The notes: generated by a model from the sequence alone, not told the origin. A DNA stretch of 64,000 nt from Desulfamplus sp. (GCA_015232465.1 JADFZO010000002.1:20919-84918); one strand, 5' to 3'. Shown: positions 31,021-40,977, counted from the stretch's first letter. Made by a program: numbers and translations.

Positions 31021-31738
31021 GGCGACCTCTTGATTCTCCCTTAATATTGTAATAGTGGGCTTTTGCAGATTTTTCTATGCTGTGCATTCTTCCATAAAGC
31101 GACTCAAGAGCCTTTACCGCCCCAAAAATCGAATCATCAAGCCCCTCAACATGAGAACTCTTCTCTGGTATATCGGTCTCAAGCCTGCCAATTCTATCTA
31201 TCAAAGCACCAGTTTCACCCTTTATAAAACCAATATCTTTAACAGATTTCTCGACCGCTCGGATACTTGACTCCATCTTGAGAGTAAGTTTGTCTAAAAC
31301 ATCTGAAATATCGGCTTTTTCAGAGTTGTAGAACTCAATCTCGTTTGTAAGGCTACTCTCCTCAGTAAGAAGTTTGAGTAGCTCCCTATTTTGCCCATCT
31401 GCCCTCTGCTCTGCTTTTGCCTTCTCTCGCAACTTCTCTTTAATCGCAAATTTAATATCATGAAGCTGCCTTGATGATAGATGGTTCTTATTCTCAAGAG
31501 CCTCAATTTCAGATTGAAGTTTGTCTCTCTCCTTTAACATCTCATCTCTGCTCAATTTAAGCAGATTTCTATTGTCATCAGAAAGATTTGAAATAAGAGC
31601 ACTCTTTTTATTCTCAAGCTCACTTGAAAGCTCGTCAGAAGCAGGAGAAGAAGAAGACGAAGAGGCGGCGGAGCGGTATCGCCTCTGCTGCTGCTTTTCC
31701 TCCTGCTGCTCATGTTTAAAATCATCTTCATTTAACAT
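31007..31738 (-). CDS. Coiled-coil protein (Mad-type)
   Basis: Heptad-rich; low-complexity N-terminus QQEEKQQQRRYRSAASSSSSSP. Confidence 0.7.
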   Translation of the reverse strand: MLNEDDFKHEQQEEKQQQRRYRSAASSSSSSPASDELSSELENKKSALISNLSDDNRNLLKLSRDEMLKERDKLQSEIEALENKNHLSSRQLHDIKFAIKEKLREKAKAEQRADGQNRELLKLLTEESSLTNEIEFYNSEKADISDVLDKLTLKMESSIRAVEKSVKDIGFIKGETGALIDRIGRLETDIPEKSSHVEGLDDSIFGAVKALESLYGRMHSIEKSAKAHYYNIKGESRGRHDNS

Positions 31739-31741
31739 AGC

Positions 31742-33583
31742 TTACACACCAAGCTCTGCATTTTCTTTTTCGTCAATAGATAAGTCTTCTTCTTTTTGGG
31801 CTTGATAACTAACATCTTCTTCTGAATCCTCATCTGCTTCTAATGATAACTCTGAACTTAGCTCAACATCATCAGCCTCTTCTTCTTTTTCTGTATAAGA
31901 GCCATTGTCATCATCGTCAATCAGATTTTCAACATCAGGAAGATAATCTTCGTTATCTGACTCTGCTTTAGCCTCTTCTGACTCATCTTGATAGCCATCT
32001 TCTTCTATAATTTCATCTATTGGAGCAAGCTCTGGCTCTAACTCTAACTTGATTTTTGCATCGCTATCTTCATCTTCTTTAATTGCTTCTTCTTCAAGCT
32101 CATCAAAAGCTGCCTCAACAGACTCCTCAACGCTTGTCTGCTCTAAAACTTCGCCCTTTGTAATAGCCTCTTCTTGATCAATCGCCTCTTCATCTTCATC
32201 ACTTAAAGCCTCTTTAATCTTGCTTGAAAGCTCATCTTTTAAGCTGTAATCATACTCAGAAGCTCTTTCATCATCAACATCACCATCTCCAACAAGATCA
32301 TCAGAATCAATACCAGTAATAGCAGATTCGCCCTCAGCATCACCCTTAACTTTGGTCATTCTCTCATCTTGCCACCACTGCTTTAGCTTTAAAACTGCCT
32401 CAGATAGCTCCGCTCCAGCAGCATTAACATCAAACTCAATATTTTCACCAGTAATTGCCCTGATAGCCTCTAACGCCTTTTCGCGTATCTCAAGCTCCTT
32501 ATCGCCAAGCACCTTAATTAAAGAGAGTACAGATGACTCATCTTTTAAATTTGCAAGAGCAGATACAGCAGCCTTTCTCACCCGTGCCTCCTCATCAATC
32601 AGACATTGTGAGACTGCTGGGACTGCATCTTCTGGGTCTTTCCAGCCGATAAATGTAAGGGCTGTTCTTCGCACTTCAGGATGATCATCGCGAAGAGCCT
32701 CAATAAGTGCTGGCATTGAGACATCCTCTCCAGCAAGTTTAAAAAGACCACGCAAACAACCAATACGCACCCTATACTTTTCAGATTTTAGCTCTTTGAT
32801 AAAAAGCGGAACAGCTCGCGAATCACCAATACTTATGAGCGAGTTGATAATCTCAGCAGTAAGATCAGGATCATCATATCGAACAGCGTCCATAAGAATT
32901 GGAACACCAGCATCATTGCCTATTTTTCCAATTTCAGCAGCAGCAAGATATTTGATCTCCATCTCACTATCTAAAAGGTCATGGGCAACTTTATAAAAAA
33001 TCTCCTCTTCAGAACGGGACTCAAACACACCTGTTTTTAGTGCAGTGTTAATCGAATTTTCAACAACCTTATTTATCTGCTCAATTGATGCTTTTTCTTT
33101 ACTCACCTTCTCTTTTAGCTTTGCAAAAGCAGCCTCTTTTTTAAGCTCTTTTTGACGTATCTTTGCAGCTATCTTCTCCTCTTTTAGTTCAGAAATACGA
33201 TTTTTTAGCCTCTCAATCTCTTTTTCATACTCCTTTACATCAGCAAGAAGCTGCTTTAAGTTGTCTGACTCTAAAATTGTGTTACCATCAGCACTTCGAG
33301 CACCCTCTTTACCAATCTCAAAATAGAGGGCTTTTATCTCTTTTTCATACTCAGCAATCTTTTTCTCAAGTTTTCCTATCTCACCAGTCTTTATAAAACC
33401 AAGACCTTTTGTAAACATACCCTTAGGAACAGGCTGAAAATCAGGCACCTTTTTAACTGCTGACCAAACTTTATTCAGACCATTTGCAGTTGCATCATAC
33501 ACCCATACAGTTGAGCTACCCACTGCATTAAGAGCACTTGCAAACCTACCCCTTGATTCTCTTTGATTAATCTCTTTTTCCAT
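31742..33583 (-). CDS. Coiled-coil/HEAT-repeat protein with acidic C-terminal tail
   Basis: HEAT-like repeats (GVPILMDAVRYDDPDLTAEIINSLISIGDSRAVPLFIKEL...VSALANLKDESSVLSLIKVLGDKE) followed by an Asp/Glu-rich tail. Confidence 0.8.
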   Translation of the reverse strand: MEKEINQRESRGRFASALNAVGSSTVWVYDATANGLNKVWSAVKKVPDFQPVPKGMFTKGLGFIKTGEIGKLEKKIAEYEKEIKALYFEIGKEGARSADGNTILESDNLKQLLADVKEYEKEIERLKNRISELKEEKIAAKIRQKELKKEAAFAKLKEKVSKEKASIEQINKVVENSINTALKTGVFESRSEEEIFYKVAHDLLDSEMEIKYLAAAEIGKIGNDAGVPILMDAVRYDDPDLTAEIINSLISIGDSRAVPLFIKELKSEKYRVRIGCLRGLFKLAGEDVSMPALIEALRDDHPEVRRTALTFIGWKDPEDAVPAVSQCLIDEEARVRKAAVSALANLKDESSVLSLIKVLGDKELEIREKALEAIRAITGENIEFDVNAAGAELSEAVLKLKQWWQDERMTKVKGDAEGESAITGIDSDDLVGDGDVDDERASEYDYSLKDELSSKIKEALSDEDEEAIDQEEAITKGEVLEQTSVEESVEAAFDELEEEAIKEDEDSDAKIKLELEPELAPIDEIIEEDGYQDESEEAKAESDNEDYLPDVENLIDDDDNGSYTEKEEEADDVELSSELSLEADEDSEEDVSYQAQKEEDLSIDEKENAELGV

Positions 33584-33616
33584 ACTAAATTCTCCCCCTG
33601 TTTAAGCTACTTGATC

Positions 33617-34813
33617 TTAAGCTACCTGATCTATTGCATTATCAAAATTGTCAAGCTCTATGTTAAACGACTCATAAATAGATTTAAGCCTTTGATTCAT
33701 AGAAACCATATCTGATTTTATATTGTTTATAATATCAAACATTGAGTGTTTAATATTGTGCTCAGATTTAGCTTCAAGCACCATTGCCCTGATACGTTTT
33801 AGCTCCTGTTCAATATCTTCCATATCTCCAACTTTACGTTTTAGCTCAAGGAGATTTTCATACTTTTTATTTAGATCAACAACCATATTCTGCTTTGTTA
33901 TTATAGAGCCATCAATATCTTTAATCTGCAATGATGCACTATCAATATCTGCATTAAGATTAGAGTTTTGCTCAGATATCTCCCCATCTTTACTTTTCAA
34001 CTTTTCAAGCTCTGCAAAGATTAAAGACTCATCAACCATTTGAGACTCTAAGACCCTTTGTGCCTCACGCTCAAGAGAGATTTTCTCTGGTCTTATGCGT
34101 CTTAACACCTCTTGTTCAAGCGAAATCTGATGCTCCATCTCTGCCTTTTTTGCTTTAACCTCTGCAATTTGCGACTCAATCTCATCATAATAACTTTGGA
34201 TACACTGCTCAAAGTTTAGAGTTATGTTGTCAATAAGTCCAGCACTGTAACCATCAGGCAATATTCCGTAAAGCAAACCCCGTGTCCCTCTCATAATTGA
34301 AATCTCCTGCTCAAGACTTGAGAGTGTAATATCAGCTTTACTTAACGACTCCTCTAACTCTTGCTTCTCATCGCTTATGCTTATGTGTCTCCACTCCTCC
34401 TCTAAGGGCTTTAGAGTCTGAGTAAGTGATTCAATAGCACTTTTGTTCTCTGTAACTGAGCCTTTAAGCTGAGGCAGGATAGAGAGCAGCTCTTCCACCT
34501 CTTTTTGCATCTGCTTAAGCTCTGCCCACTCATTAACCTTTTTATTGCTGCTATCTTTAAAGAGTCCTGATAAGGCACTTTTTGATCTATTTACCTCTTG
34601 ATTGAGCCTCTCTATTGATGAGTCAGTCTGATGAATCTCTTTTTGAATCATCGAAATTTTATTGTTTAAAAAAGTTATCTCTTTTTCTCTGTTCTTAATC
34701 TCATAGGCAAGGAGGACTCTGGTCTTTTTATCTATCTGTTCTGCATTAATCTCCTCAACTTTTCTCTTTATCATCTGTTGATTGGAATCTAATGAGCTGC
34801 TATGGAACATCAT
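33617..34813 (-). CDS. Coiled-coil protein (Mad-type)
   Basis: Heptad-rich 398 aa ORF. Confidence 0.7.
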   Translation of the reverse strand: MMFHSSSLDSNQQMIKRKVEEINAEQIDKKTRVLLAYEIKNREKEITFLNNKISMIQKEIHQTDSSIERLNQEVNRSKSALSGLFKDSSNKKVNEWAELKQMQKEVEELLSILPQLKGSVTENKSAIESLTQTLKPLEEEWRHISISDEKQELEESLSKADITLSSLEQEISIMRGTRGLLYGILPDGYSAGLIDNITLNFEQCIQSYYDEIESQIAEVKAKKAEMEHQISLEQEVLRRIRPEKISLEREAQRVLESQMVDESLIFAELEKLKSKDGEISEQNSNLNADIDSASLQIKDIDGSIITKQNMVVDLNKKYENLLELKRKVGDMEDIEQELKRIRAMVLEAKSEHNIKHSMFDIINNIKSDMVSMNQRLKSIYESFNIELDNFDNAIDQVA

Positions 34814-34870
34814 TGTCTCTATTTTCTCCTGATAGCTATAAGTTTAAACATTAAAAAATGTCATTGCCTT

Positions 34871-35893
34871 TTATTGTGCAAGCTCTAAAATACTAAACTC
34901 TAAACTCTCAATATTTTGCCAAATGGTATCGTAATTCTCTTCTAAAACTGCCTTTTGAACCATAATATCTAAAAGTTCATCAAGAGCCTTATTTTGCTCT
35001 TCTGATAAATCTGCAACACGTTTTTTATGCTCATTAAGCTCAGATAGAGCCTTATCAATTTTAATAAGATTATCATCTGATATAGATGCGATCTGGTTCT
35101 GCTGCGTCTCAACTATTGATGCCACAGAGTCAAACTGCCCCTGTTTATTTATAAGCTCAATCTGTAATTCAGAGTATCTAACGCTAAGAGATCGCTGCTC
35201 TTTTGCTTTTTGTGTAATACTCTCTTGTAGTTTTTTAATCTCAGCCACACTCTCAATCTGATTTTTGAACATATCAATACTTGCAAACATGCTCTCAATC
35301 TCCTTTTTAATAGCTGTAAGGCTATTTTTAACATCAGAGCGTTCTGTAAGGCTAAGGACAAATTCGTTGTTCAAATCTTGAGCTTTTTTCTCAAACTCAT
35401 CTCTTTCAATAGAGGTTGCAGATAAAAATTTGGAGATTTCGGTTGAGAGTATTGTTCTCTCTTTTTTAAGAGATACGATCTTTTTTTGGTTTATATTATT
35501 TGTCTTTGAAATAGTGGCAATCTCTTTTGAAGCCTCTAAAATAGTTTGATTCAACTCCTTGATTCTACTCTCTAACCTCTTTTTTTTGCCATTTAGCTCA
35601 AAGAGCAGAACCTCTTTTTTAGATACAGCCCCTTTGAGTAAAATCAGGGCATCTTCCATCTCTGTCCGTTTTTTATTTAAGATAAACTTGCTATTTTTGC
35701 TATCTTTTAGCTGCTTGTCAATCAACGCCATTTGGCTGTTTAGGCTTGATAATCGCCCTTTTTTCTCTTTTAAAACAGCCTCCAAACGAACAAATTTATT
35801 GTAAAGCGTCCCATACTCGTAGGCTCTCTGCTTGCCTCTTCTTTGTAACTCTGCAACGCTCAATGACCAAATATCTTCAAAGCTGTATGACAT
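34871..35893 (-). CDS. Coiled-coil protein (Mad-type)
   Basis: Heptad-rich 340 aa ORF. Confidence 0.7.
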   Translation of the reverse strand: MSYSFEDIWSLSVAELQRRGKQRAYEYGTLYNKFVRLEAVLKEKKGRLSSLNSQMALIDKQLKDSKNSKFILNKKRTEMEDALILLKGAVSKKEVLLFELNGKKKRLESRIKELNQTILEASKEIATISKTNNINQKKIVSLKKERTILSTEISKFLSATSIERDEFEKKAQDLNNEFVLSLTERSDVKNSLTAIKKEIESMFASIDMFKNQIESVAEIKKLQESITQKAKEQRSLSVRYSELQIELINKQGQFDSVASIVETQQNQIASISDDNLIKIDKALSELNEHKKRVADLSEEQNKALDELLDIMVQKAVLEENYDTIWQNIESLEFSILELAQ

Positions 35894-35937
35894 GATTAAC
35901 TCCGAGAATAGCTATTTTGTGTTTGTATAAATAGATT

Positions 35938-36195
35938 TTACAAGCTTATTATTTTGTCATATTCTGCATGGCTTCCAATCCAAAACCATAAAAATCCAAT
36001 GTCAATTGGTGCTGCAACAGAACGATAATGCAAACCAACACGAACAGACCAGACTTTTCCAACTTTTTTAAACTGCAAAGAAGGATGTGAAGGATTATCC
36101 TTAAGCAGTTTAAAATTTTTATCAGCAAGTATTTGAATTTCTAATGAAAGAGATTCATAACAAGCCCAAAAACTGGAAGATGTTTTATGAATCAA
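35938..36195 (-). CDS. RelE/ParE-like type II toxin
   Basis: 85 aa; LLKDNPSHPSLQFKKVGKVWSVRVGLHYRSVAAPIDIGFLWFWIGSHAEYDKII is RelE/HigB-fold-like; overlaps upstream small ORF by 4 nt. Confidence 0.65.
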   Translation of the reverse strand: MIHKTSSSFWACYESLSLEIQILADKNFKLLKDNPSHPSLQFKKVGKVWSVRVGLHYRSVAAPIDIGFLWFWIGSHAEYDKIISL

Positions 36196-36392
36196 AGCTC
36201 TCTTGTCTTTCCTGATTTATATTCAGCAATTGCAGCATTTATGAGAAAATCAAGCTTACCTGAATTAGAATCAGCTTCAAGTTGCCTATCCCAACGATCC
36301 TGATCAAACTCTATAAACCACTCACGAAATTTTAAAAAAGAGTCATCATCTAACTCTTTAACGCTTCTTTCCAATAGCTCAACTTGAGTCAT
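36192..36392 (-). CDS. Small acidic protein, probable antitoxin partner
   Basis: 66 aa MTQVELLERSVKELDDDSFLKFREWFIEFDQDRWDRQLEADSNSGKLDFLINAAIAEYKSGKTREL, stop/start overlap with toxin-like ORF. Confidence 0.6.
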   Translation of the reverse strand: MTQVELLERSVKELDDDSFLKFREWFIEFDQDRWDRQLEADSNSGKLDFLINAAIAEYKSGKTREL

Positions 36393-36448
36393 ATAAATTA
36401 TCCTTCCTTAATCCTACACAAATACAAATTTTTCTTGAATATTATCTT

Positions 36449-37900
36449 TTAAAGAGTATTGTTCCACTGCTCCATGAGCCGTTCATATTTTTGCTCAATT
36501 TTTGCCTTCTCTTTAGCTGCTGATTCAGCAATTGCAACCGCATCATCTAACTGATTTTCAAGTGATTTCACCCTCTGTTTTAAAGATTGAATCTCCTCTT
36601 TTACGCTGTTTTCAGTCTCTTGAAGTTTGGCAAGTGCCCTTTTCTTCTCGACCCCTTCTTTTTCAGCTACGCTTAAAGCCTGATCCCTCTCTTTTTCAGC
36701 CTGAGCTAATGATGTAAGTGCATCATCTTTTTGAGCTTCAACCCTCTTTATAGTGCTTAGAGACTTGTCTCTCTCCATTTTGAGTGATTCATTTAAAACT
36801 TGAAGCTCATCTTTTTCTGATTCTGCCTTTTTGAGAGCTTTTAGAGCCTTCTCTTTCTCCTCTTCTGCCTTTTCTGCAACTTTTAAAGCATCATCTTTTT
36901 CTGATTCTGCCTTTTTGGCAGCTTTTATAGCTTTTTCTTTTTCCTCTTCAGCTTTTTCTGCAACCTTTAAAGCATCATCTTTTTCTGCCACAGCTTTTTT
37001 TGTAGCCTCAAGAGCTTTTTGCTTATCTTCTTCTGATTTTGCTGCTTTTTCTAAAGCTAACTCTTTCTCATCATCAGCCTTTTGAGCTTTTTTTGTAGCC
37101 TCAAGAGCTTTTTCTTTTTCATCTTCTGCTCTTTTTATAGCCTCTGCTTTATCAGATTCAGCCTTTTGAGCTTTTTTAATGGCATCTTCCATATCAGATT
37201 TAGCAGATGCAGACTTTTTGATAGCTTCATCACGTTCACTATTGGCTTTTCTTGCAGATTCAAGAGCTTTTTCTTTTTCTGCCTCTGCCTCTAAAGCCTT
37301 TTTTAAAGCTGTCTCTTTATCAGATTCAGCCTTTTGAGCCTTTTTTAAAGCATCCTCTTTTGCAAGTTCAGCCTCTTTTGCATTAGATATTGCCCTATTT
37401 TTTTCAGATTCAGATTTTTCAGCATGATCCAAAGCTGCCGATGTCTCTTGATGAGATTTTTGAAGCTCTTTTTCTAATCTTTGAATCTCTTGAGTCTGTT
37501 CAGCCGCTTTGCTCTGACTCTTTACCATCTCTTCGTTTAGCAGCGTTATAATAGCATCATGTTGTTGCTTTGACTCTCTAATCAGGCGATCATGATCTGG
37601 TAGCTTTGCTGTTAAATCAACTTTAAGATTTCTCACCATCTGGTGGAGCCGTGCCACCATGTTTGATTTTTCCCTAAAAACAACCTCTTTAGGAGTTCTT
37701 ATTTCAGTAACAGGCGATACAGATGGGAGCAGATAATCAGTCAAAATAACATCATAGTCGTATTGAGATGCTTTTCTCATTGCATCTTCTGAATTTGCCG
37801 CTAAAGTTACAGTGTAATGATGGGAAAATAGTTGATAAACATCATCTTTATTTTTAGTGTTATCGGCTAAAATCATCATTGTTTTTTTATCTTCAGACAT
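36449..37900 (-). CDS. Receiver-like domain fused to a long repetitive coiled coil
   Basis: N-terminal MMILADNTKNKDDVYQLFSHHYTVTLAANSEDAMRKASQYDYDVILTDYLLP; then tandem EKAEEEKEKAIKAAKKAESEKDDALKVA repeats. Confidence 0.75.
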   Translation of the reverse strand: MSEDKKTMMILADNTKNKDDVYQLFSHHYTVTLAANSEDAMRKASQYDYDVILTDYLLPSVSPVTEIRTPKEVVFREKSNMVARLHQMVRNLKVDLTAKLPDHDRLIRESKQQHDAIITLLNEEMVKSQSKAAEQTQEIQRLEKELQKSHQETSAALDHAEKSESEKNRAISNAKEAELAKEDALKKAQKAESDKETALKKALEAEAEKEKALESARKANSERDEAIKKSASAKSDMEDAIKKAQKAESDKAEAIKRAEDEKEKALEATKKAQKADDEKELALEKAAKSEEDKQKALEATKKAVAEKDDALKVAEKAEEEKEKAIKAAKKAESEKDDALKVAEKAEEEKEKALKALKKAESEKDELQVLNESLKMERDKSLSTIKRVEAQKDDALTSLAQAEKERDQALSVAEKEGVEKKRALAKLQETENSVKEEIQSLKQRVKSLENQLDDAVAIAESAAKEKAKIEQKYERLMEQWNNTL

Positions 37901-37927
37901 ATTCCCACCTCAAGTTTATAGTTTTTT

Positions 37928-38365
37928 TTAAATACACTGCTCTTTCATAGCCCTTTTAGGATAGAGCCTCTCTTCTCGCTCATAGATACTTGCATTGATA
38001 TTTTTCTCTATCTTTGCAAGGTCTGAAAATAGATTTAAAAGCACCTCATCATCAAAAATTTCAAGTAGAGGAGATTGCTCTTTAATCTTTGAGACCCTTT
38101 CACCAATCTTTCTGTGAAGTTTTCGTTTTCTCTTTTTTAGCTCATGGATATTGTAGGTAAGAGAGATGCCCTTAGTAGAAGAGGAGGCAGAACTCCATAA
38201 TCTATCAAAAGCATCAACTACAATATCACCAAGATGGGTCATCTTGTATCTTATACCTTTTTTATCCTGCTCTTTTACTATCCTCTCTCTTTGCTCCTCT
38301 ATTATCTGCTCATAACTTTGACCATCTTCAATGTTTTGGCTATATTCCCACTCTTCTTGTTGCAT
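37928..38365 (-). CDS. Hypothetical helical protein of magnetosome operon
   Basis: 145-aa ORF immediately downstream of mamK. Confidence 0.6.
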   Translation of the reverse strand: MQQEEWEYSQNIEDGQSYEQIIEEQRERIVKEQDKKGIRYKMTHLGDIVVDAFDRLWSSASSSTKGISLTYNIHELKKRKRKLHRKIGERVSKIKEQSPLLEIFDDEVLLNLFSDLAKIEKNINASIYEREERLYPKRAMKEQCI

Positions 38366-38378
38366 CTATATCATCTCC

Positions 38379-39434
38379 TTATCGTTTTTTAAGTTGATCC
38401 CAATACTCTTGAGGCATATCTTTACAAAGCATTAATGCTCCGCTTGCACCTGCATAAAGAGGCTCTTCAACCTTAGTTACCTTGCCATAACCTAATGTTT
38501 TTTTCATATACCTTTCTATCTCCCTTTGCAGACCAACAATCTGACTTCCACCACCTGCAAGGATAACATTCTGCTTAAGTCCATCTTGAAACTCAGGGTC
38601 AAATGTTGCTACAAGTTTCCTAATGCCATCAACAATTTCAGGCACAATTGAACGACATGCAGCTTTTATCTCATCAGTAACATCGCACTGAGTCGGCTTT
38701 CCATTAATTGGAAGCTCAATAAATATGCTTTCAGTTTGAGATGAGAGTATAGAATTCTCCTCTTTAAACCGTTTAACCATGTTAATCGTCAAAGTTGCAT
38801 CACTATATTTTTTCTTTATAAGCTCAAGAAATACTCTATCTATATGATCTCCAGCTTTAAATGTTGTTAGCTGATCCTCTTGTGTTGGGATTGTGCCGTG
38901 CATTCTGCATAAATCAGTCGTGCCAGCACCTATATCAATTATCATTGCATTTGAGTAAAGATTAAGTCCATAAGCAACAGTAAATGGCTCAGAGGCAATA
39001 AGAACATCATCAAGAATATTATCAGCAATATCAAGAAGGTCTTTTTTATTGTTCTGAGTTGCAAGTGCAGGAGCACCAATAACACCCCTTAAAATAGTCC
39101 CCTCTGGTTCGTCCTTTGCAACCTGAAATACAAGCTGTCTTAAAAGCTCTCTTGCAACACTTTTTGCTTTATTGTATTCATCAAGATTGGTTTCAGGAGA
39201 GTCAGAGTGCAGAAGAACTCCTCTATCAAAAGGGCGATATAAATTTAAAGCAAGCCTGTTTTTTAAAGCATCTTCACCAAATATGATCTCTTTTCCTAAC
39301 ATCTTTTTAGAAACAGCATCTTTAGGATAGCCCACATAGCTTGACATATAAGCTCTTATTCCATTATCACAGGCAATAACGCTTCTTGATGTTCCAAGAT
39401 CAATCCCAATATTTAATACTCTGTTCTCTCCCAT
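38379..39434 (-). CDS. mamK: Actin-like magnetosome filament protein MamK
   Basis: NIGIDLGTSRSVIACDNGIRAYMSSYVGYPKD...LRGVIGAPALAT...AMIIDIGAGTTDLCRMHG...VILAGGGSQIVGL. Confidence 0.88.
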   Translation of the reverse strand: MGENRVLNIGIDLGTSRSVIACDNGIRAYMSSYVGYPKDAVSKKMLGKEIIFGEDALKNRLALNLYRPFDRGVLLHSDSPETNLDEYNKAKSVARELLRQLVFQVAKDEPEGTILRGVIGAPALATQNNKKDLLDIADNILDDVLIASEPFTVAYGLNLYSNAMIIDIGAGTTDLCRMHGTIPTQEDQLTTFKAGDHIDRVFLELIKKKYSDATLTINMVKRFKEENSILSSQTESIFIELPINGKPTQCDVTDEIKAACRSIVPEIVDGIRKLVATFDPEFQDGLKQNVILAGGGSQIVGLQREIERYMKKTLGYGKVTKVEEPLYAGASGALMLCKDMPQEYWDQLKKR

Positions 39435-39479
39435 ATTTTTTATATACACTCCAAAAGTTACCCCAAACTTAAATTTTTT

Positions 39480-39986
39480 TTATGACTCTCGTAATGCCCT
39501 ATTTTCGTCCACAATGGCTTGAAGCAAAGCACTCTTTTGGCTGGTCAACACATTTTGCTGCTTAAAAATCTCTTTTTGCCCACCACTATTTATGGGTGAG
39601 GAGGCGAGCCTTACACCATTTTTTTCAAGCTCTAAAAGCTGCTTTTCAATTTGTGCAATCTTATCTTCTAAGAGACTTATTTTGTGGTTATTAAGAGCAG
39701 TGTTGGTTACAATGCTATCTTCAAGAACCATCTCTCTTAAGAGTTTAGCATGTTCTTTAACGTGCCTGTTTATAGCTTTAAGCTGTTTTTCCTGAAGCGA
39801 TTTTGCCCGCCTATCTTTAAAATAGACAAACGGCTTTGCAGCAACATTGGCTACTGGTGTGGCTATTTTTTTAAATCCGCACGAAATAGCACACCCGCTC
39901 CTCTTTAGATAACTTATTGAGACTCTACCTGCATATTCAAATGTTGCTGCACTATACTTTCCAGCAGTTACCATTATAGCCATCAA
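39480..39986 (-). CDS. Coiled-coil magnetosome-cluster protein
   Basis: 168 aa; N-terminal SYLKRSGCAISCGFKK, helical C-terminus. Confidence 0.6.
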   Translation of the reverse strand: MMAIMVTAGKYSAATFEYAGRVSISYLKRSGCAISCGFKKIATPVANVAAKPFVYFKDRRAKSLQEKQLKAINRHVKEHAKLLREMVLEDSIVTNTALNNHKISLLEDKIAQIEKQLLELEKNGVRLASSPINSGGQKEIFKQQNVLTSQKSALLQAIVDENRALRES

Positions 39987-40053
39987 CTCACCTCGTTCAA
40001 AAATCCAATTCAGATTTTAAAAACTCGTTCAAGAGATAATTTAAAAATATATT

Positions 40054-40115
40054 TTATTAATAACACTATATTGAAAATATTTTTTTTTCAATAACGAAAT
40101 ATCTGGTTATTAATA
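40054..40115. repeat. Nested inverted repeats in the divergent intergenic region
   Basis: Outer arms TATTAATAAC (ending 40064) / GTTATTAATA (40106-40115); inner arms ATTGAAAA (40070-40077) / TTTTCAAT (40085-40092). Confidence 0.6.
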
Positions 40116-40262
40116 TAAGTTATGGCTCAATTGCCCATATTTTCATTAAAGTAAAAATTGCCTTGATCATATTTTGGCTTCTGCTATAACCTCTTCAATC
40201 AACTATTGCTTGAGGGTATTTTGTTAAAATAGTAATATTTATTGGATTTAATTTAATGGATT

Positions 40263-40667
40263 ATGGGTTACAAAATAAATAATAATTGCATTGGCTGCGG
40301 CAGTTGTGCCAAAAAATGCCCTGAAAACGCTATTGAAGGTAAAATAAAAGCTCGCTTTGAAATTGATGAGTTTATGTGTGTTGAGTGCGGCAATTGCTTT
40401 AATACCTGTAAAATGGGAGCAATTACCGATCCGCTTGGCAACACATCTCCTAAAAAGGGCAAAAAACAGAATGAATCAAAATCGCACATTGACCCTGAAC
40501 TCTGTGCTGGCTGCAAGAACTGCTATTTAAACTGCCCTATGGACGCCATAACCATAGTAAAAAAGGGGTTCTTAGGAGGCACATACTGCCGTATTAATCC
40601 AGATTTATGCTCAGGTTGTGGCACATGTATTAAAAACTGCATAACTGGCGCTGCAATTATTGAGTAA
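40263..40667 (+). CDS. Multi-cluster 4Fe-4S ferredoxin
   Basis: Four Cys clusters: CIGCGSCAKKCP, CVECGNCFNTCK, CAGCKNCYLNCP, CSGCGTCIKNC. Confidence 0.9.
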   Translation: MGYKINNNCIGCGSCAKKCPENAIEGKIKARFEIDEFMCVECGNCFNTCKMGAITDPLGNTSPKKGKKQNESKSHIDPELCAGCKNCYLNCPMDAITIVKKGFLGGTYCRINPDLCSGCGTCIKNCITGAAIIE

Positions 40668-40713
40668 TTCTGTTATTGCAAGAGACTAAAATTCTCATAG
40701 CCTCTCTTATTTA

Positions 40714-40977
40714 TTAATCGCTCTCACTCATAAAGACTCTGTAATGGTAACCACAAGATGGGCAATAGCTGACTGTCTGCTTAGATGTGTATTGATAGAC
40801 ACCAAGCAGCATTAATGGAACACCAAGAATGGGTCCACCAATAAATAGGGTGCATGTTGCCCCTAAAGCCACGAATGTTGCGGGCCACTTTGCTGAGTGC
40901 CTTTTGACTGTAATTAGATCCATTTTATCGCCGCACTGGCGGCACTCTATAAATTTTTTTGTTTTTGTAACTGTCAT
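40714..40977 (-). CDS. Small membrane protein with two CxxC pairs (zinc-ribbon-like)
   Basis: ECRQCGDKM ... hydrophobic hairpin ... YCPSCGYHYRV. Confidence 0.65.
   Translation of the reverse strand: MTVTKTKKFIECRQCGDKMDLITVKRHSAKWPATFVALGATCTLFIGGPILGVPLMLLGVYQYTSKQTVSYCPSCGYHYRVFMSESD

Noticed and set aside
30803-37294. Many plus-strand ORFs (Ser/Phe/Leu-rich, e.g. 31521..31805, 36831..37085, 37082..37294) opposite coiled-coil genes
   Set aside because: Antisense shadows of Glu/Lys-rich codons (GAA/AAA read as TTC/TTT); low-complexity, no RBS or domains
36831-37320. Tandem repeats in 36449..37900 as a satellite or phase-variable DNA tract
   Set aside because: Repeats are degenerate at DNA level and follow codon/heptad periodicity of a coiled coil, unlike the perfect (GTAT)10 tract
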